Assembly: GCA_002083565.1 (NCBI GenBank)
Contig: MSXM01000049.1
Coordinates: forward strand, 16,664-31,687
DNA length: 15,024 nucleotides
DNA from: Nitrospira sp. ST-bin4
Lineage (GTDB): Bacteria; Nitrospirota; Nitrospiria; Nitrospirales; Nitrospiraceae
Direction of reading: 5' to 3'
Position numbers and translations under genes: made by a program. Below the pieces are notes generated by a model. It was not told the origin of the DNA. It made no database searches and saw only the letters and a list, made by a program, of their open reading frames with translations. Positions 14,691 to 15,024 of the stretch are shown here, piece by piece. Every line of letters starts with the position of its first letter. Position 1 is the stretch's first letter.

Positions 14691-15024
14691 TCAAAATAGT
14701 GGCTGAGCGTCAGATTTCTGGAGCGTCCACTGCTCAATGGCGTCGCGGACAGAACCACCCCATCCTCGATATTCGATGAACTCCAATCGGTCGAATTGGA
14801 ATTCGATCCCGATGACATTGGCGCCGTCTCCGCCTTCTGTATTTTTGACGACCCCTGCCAAGTTTGTGACATGGCCTAAGCTGGGCAGCTCAAATTCCAG
14901 ATGAATCGTGGCGCCAGGCCTGAGCCAGACCGGAACCTTTGCCAACGCGATGCTGCACCCGCCCAGACTGAGATCTTTGACAAGCCCTCCTGCATAGTCC
15001 GCCGGTGACAAGACCGATACGGCG
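14691..15024 (-). CDS. PilZ-domain protein, C-terminal part (start outside window)
   Basis: The frame is open from the right edge to a TGA at 14691, giving about 111 residues. It contains the PilZ signature D-L-S-L-G-G-C in a beta-barrel-like sequence, then V-I-G-I-E-F near the end of the domain. The upstream R-x-x-x-R half of the cyclic-di-GMP site would lie outside the window. A TTG at 15011 could be read as a start, but the frame continues upstream with domain-like residues, so it is most likely internal. PilZ domains bind cyclic di-GMP and often control exopolysaccharide or motility. Here the gene is separated from the sugar operon by about 195 bases and runs the same way, so it may be either a regulator of the locus or an unrelated neighbour. 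Confidence 0.8.
   Translation of the reverse strand, partial: AVSVLSPADYAGGLVKDLSLGGCSIALAKVPVWLRPGATIHLEFELPSLGHVTNLAGVVKNTEGGDGANVIGIEFQFDRLEFIEYRGWGGSVRDAIEQWTLQKSDAQPLF

Noticed and set aside
14650..14697. TTGACG near the PilZ stop as a sigma-70 -35 box
   Set aside because: No acceptable -10 element at 16-18 bases; the best candidate is a poor match.
14501..14872. Minus-strand frame of 123 codons covering the gap before the 3-dehydratase
   Set aside because: Ser/Asn-rich low-complexity product, half of it out of frame under the PilZ domain, with no recognised family. I treat the gap as non-coding.
1..15024. CRISPR arrays, tRNA or rRNA genes, insertion sequences
   Set aside because: No regularly spaced repeats, no cloverleaf or rRNA-like sequence and no transposase signatures were seen on either strand.

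Overview
All the genes I can support in this window lie on the minus strand, so the locus reads from right to left. It is a surface-polysaccharide (O-antigen, LPS or exopolysaccharide type) operon: nucleotide-sugar enzymes come first, then two cobalamin-type radical SAM enzymes, then a very large glycosyltransferase fusion that runs off the left edge. The DNA looks moderately GC-rich and gene-dense. Gene content and style (tandem B12-binding radical SAM proteins, methyltransferase-glycosyltransferase fusions with TPR tails, a neighbouring PilZ protein) suggest an environmental Gram-negative bacterium, possibly Nitrospira-like or deltaproteobacterial. This taxonomic guess is weak, because the window contains no marker gene.

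Layout in transcription order: (i) 15024-14691, C-terminal part of a PilZ-domain protein whose start is outside the window; (ii) 14690-14496, a gap of about 195 bases with a small hairpin, a sigma-54-like motif and a good ribosome binding site; (iii) 14495-13299, a ColD/RfbH-type sugar 3-dehydratase of the aminotransferase fold in which the PLP lysine position is histidine; (iv) 13302-12328, a GDP-fucose-synthase/colitose-synthase-like reductase-epimerase; (v) 12331-11384, a second extended SDR; (vi) 11350-10271, HddA heptose-7-phosphate kinase; (vii) 10271-9543, HddC heptose-1-phosphate guanylyltransferase; (viii) 9549-8587 and 8590-7550, alpha and beta subunits of a thiamine-diphosphate E1 (2-oxoacid dehydrogenase type) with no E2 or E3 nearby; (ix) 7549-5954 and 5957-4341, two B12-binding-domain radical SAM proteins; (x) 4314-1, one uninterrupted frame joining a CgeB/GT4-like domain, a SAM methyltransferase, two GT-A family 2 glycosyltransferase domains and a TPR-like tail.

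From 14495 to 4341 nearly every junction is a 1-7 base stop/start overlap or direct abutment. The exception is a 33-base gap before hddA, which carries a strong Shine-Dalgarno sequence. This is the picture of one translationally coupled operon.

Working model (inference): HddA and HddC supply GDP-D-glycero-D-manno-heptose. After a 4,6-dehydration by an enzyme not in the window, the ColD-like enzyme removes the C3 hydroxyl. The resulting 4-keto-dideoxy sugar is then either epimerised and reduced by the Fcl/ColC-like protein or given a two-carbon branch by the E1 pair, as in branched-octose pathways. The radical SAM pair would further tailor the sugar or another component, and the fusion protein would assemble the glycan. 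This would be an unusual, possibly undescribed GDP-linked deoxy or branched higher sugar. The family assignments are solid. The assembled pathway is a hypothesis.
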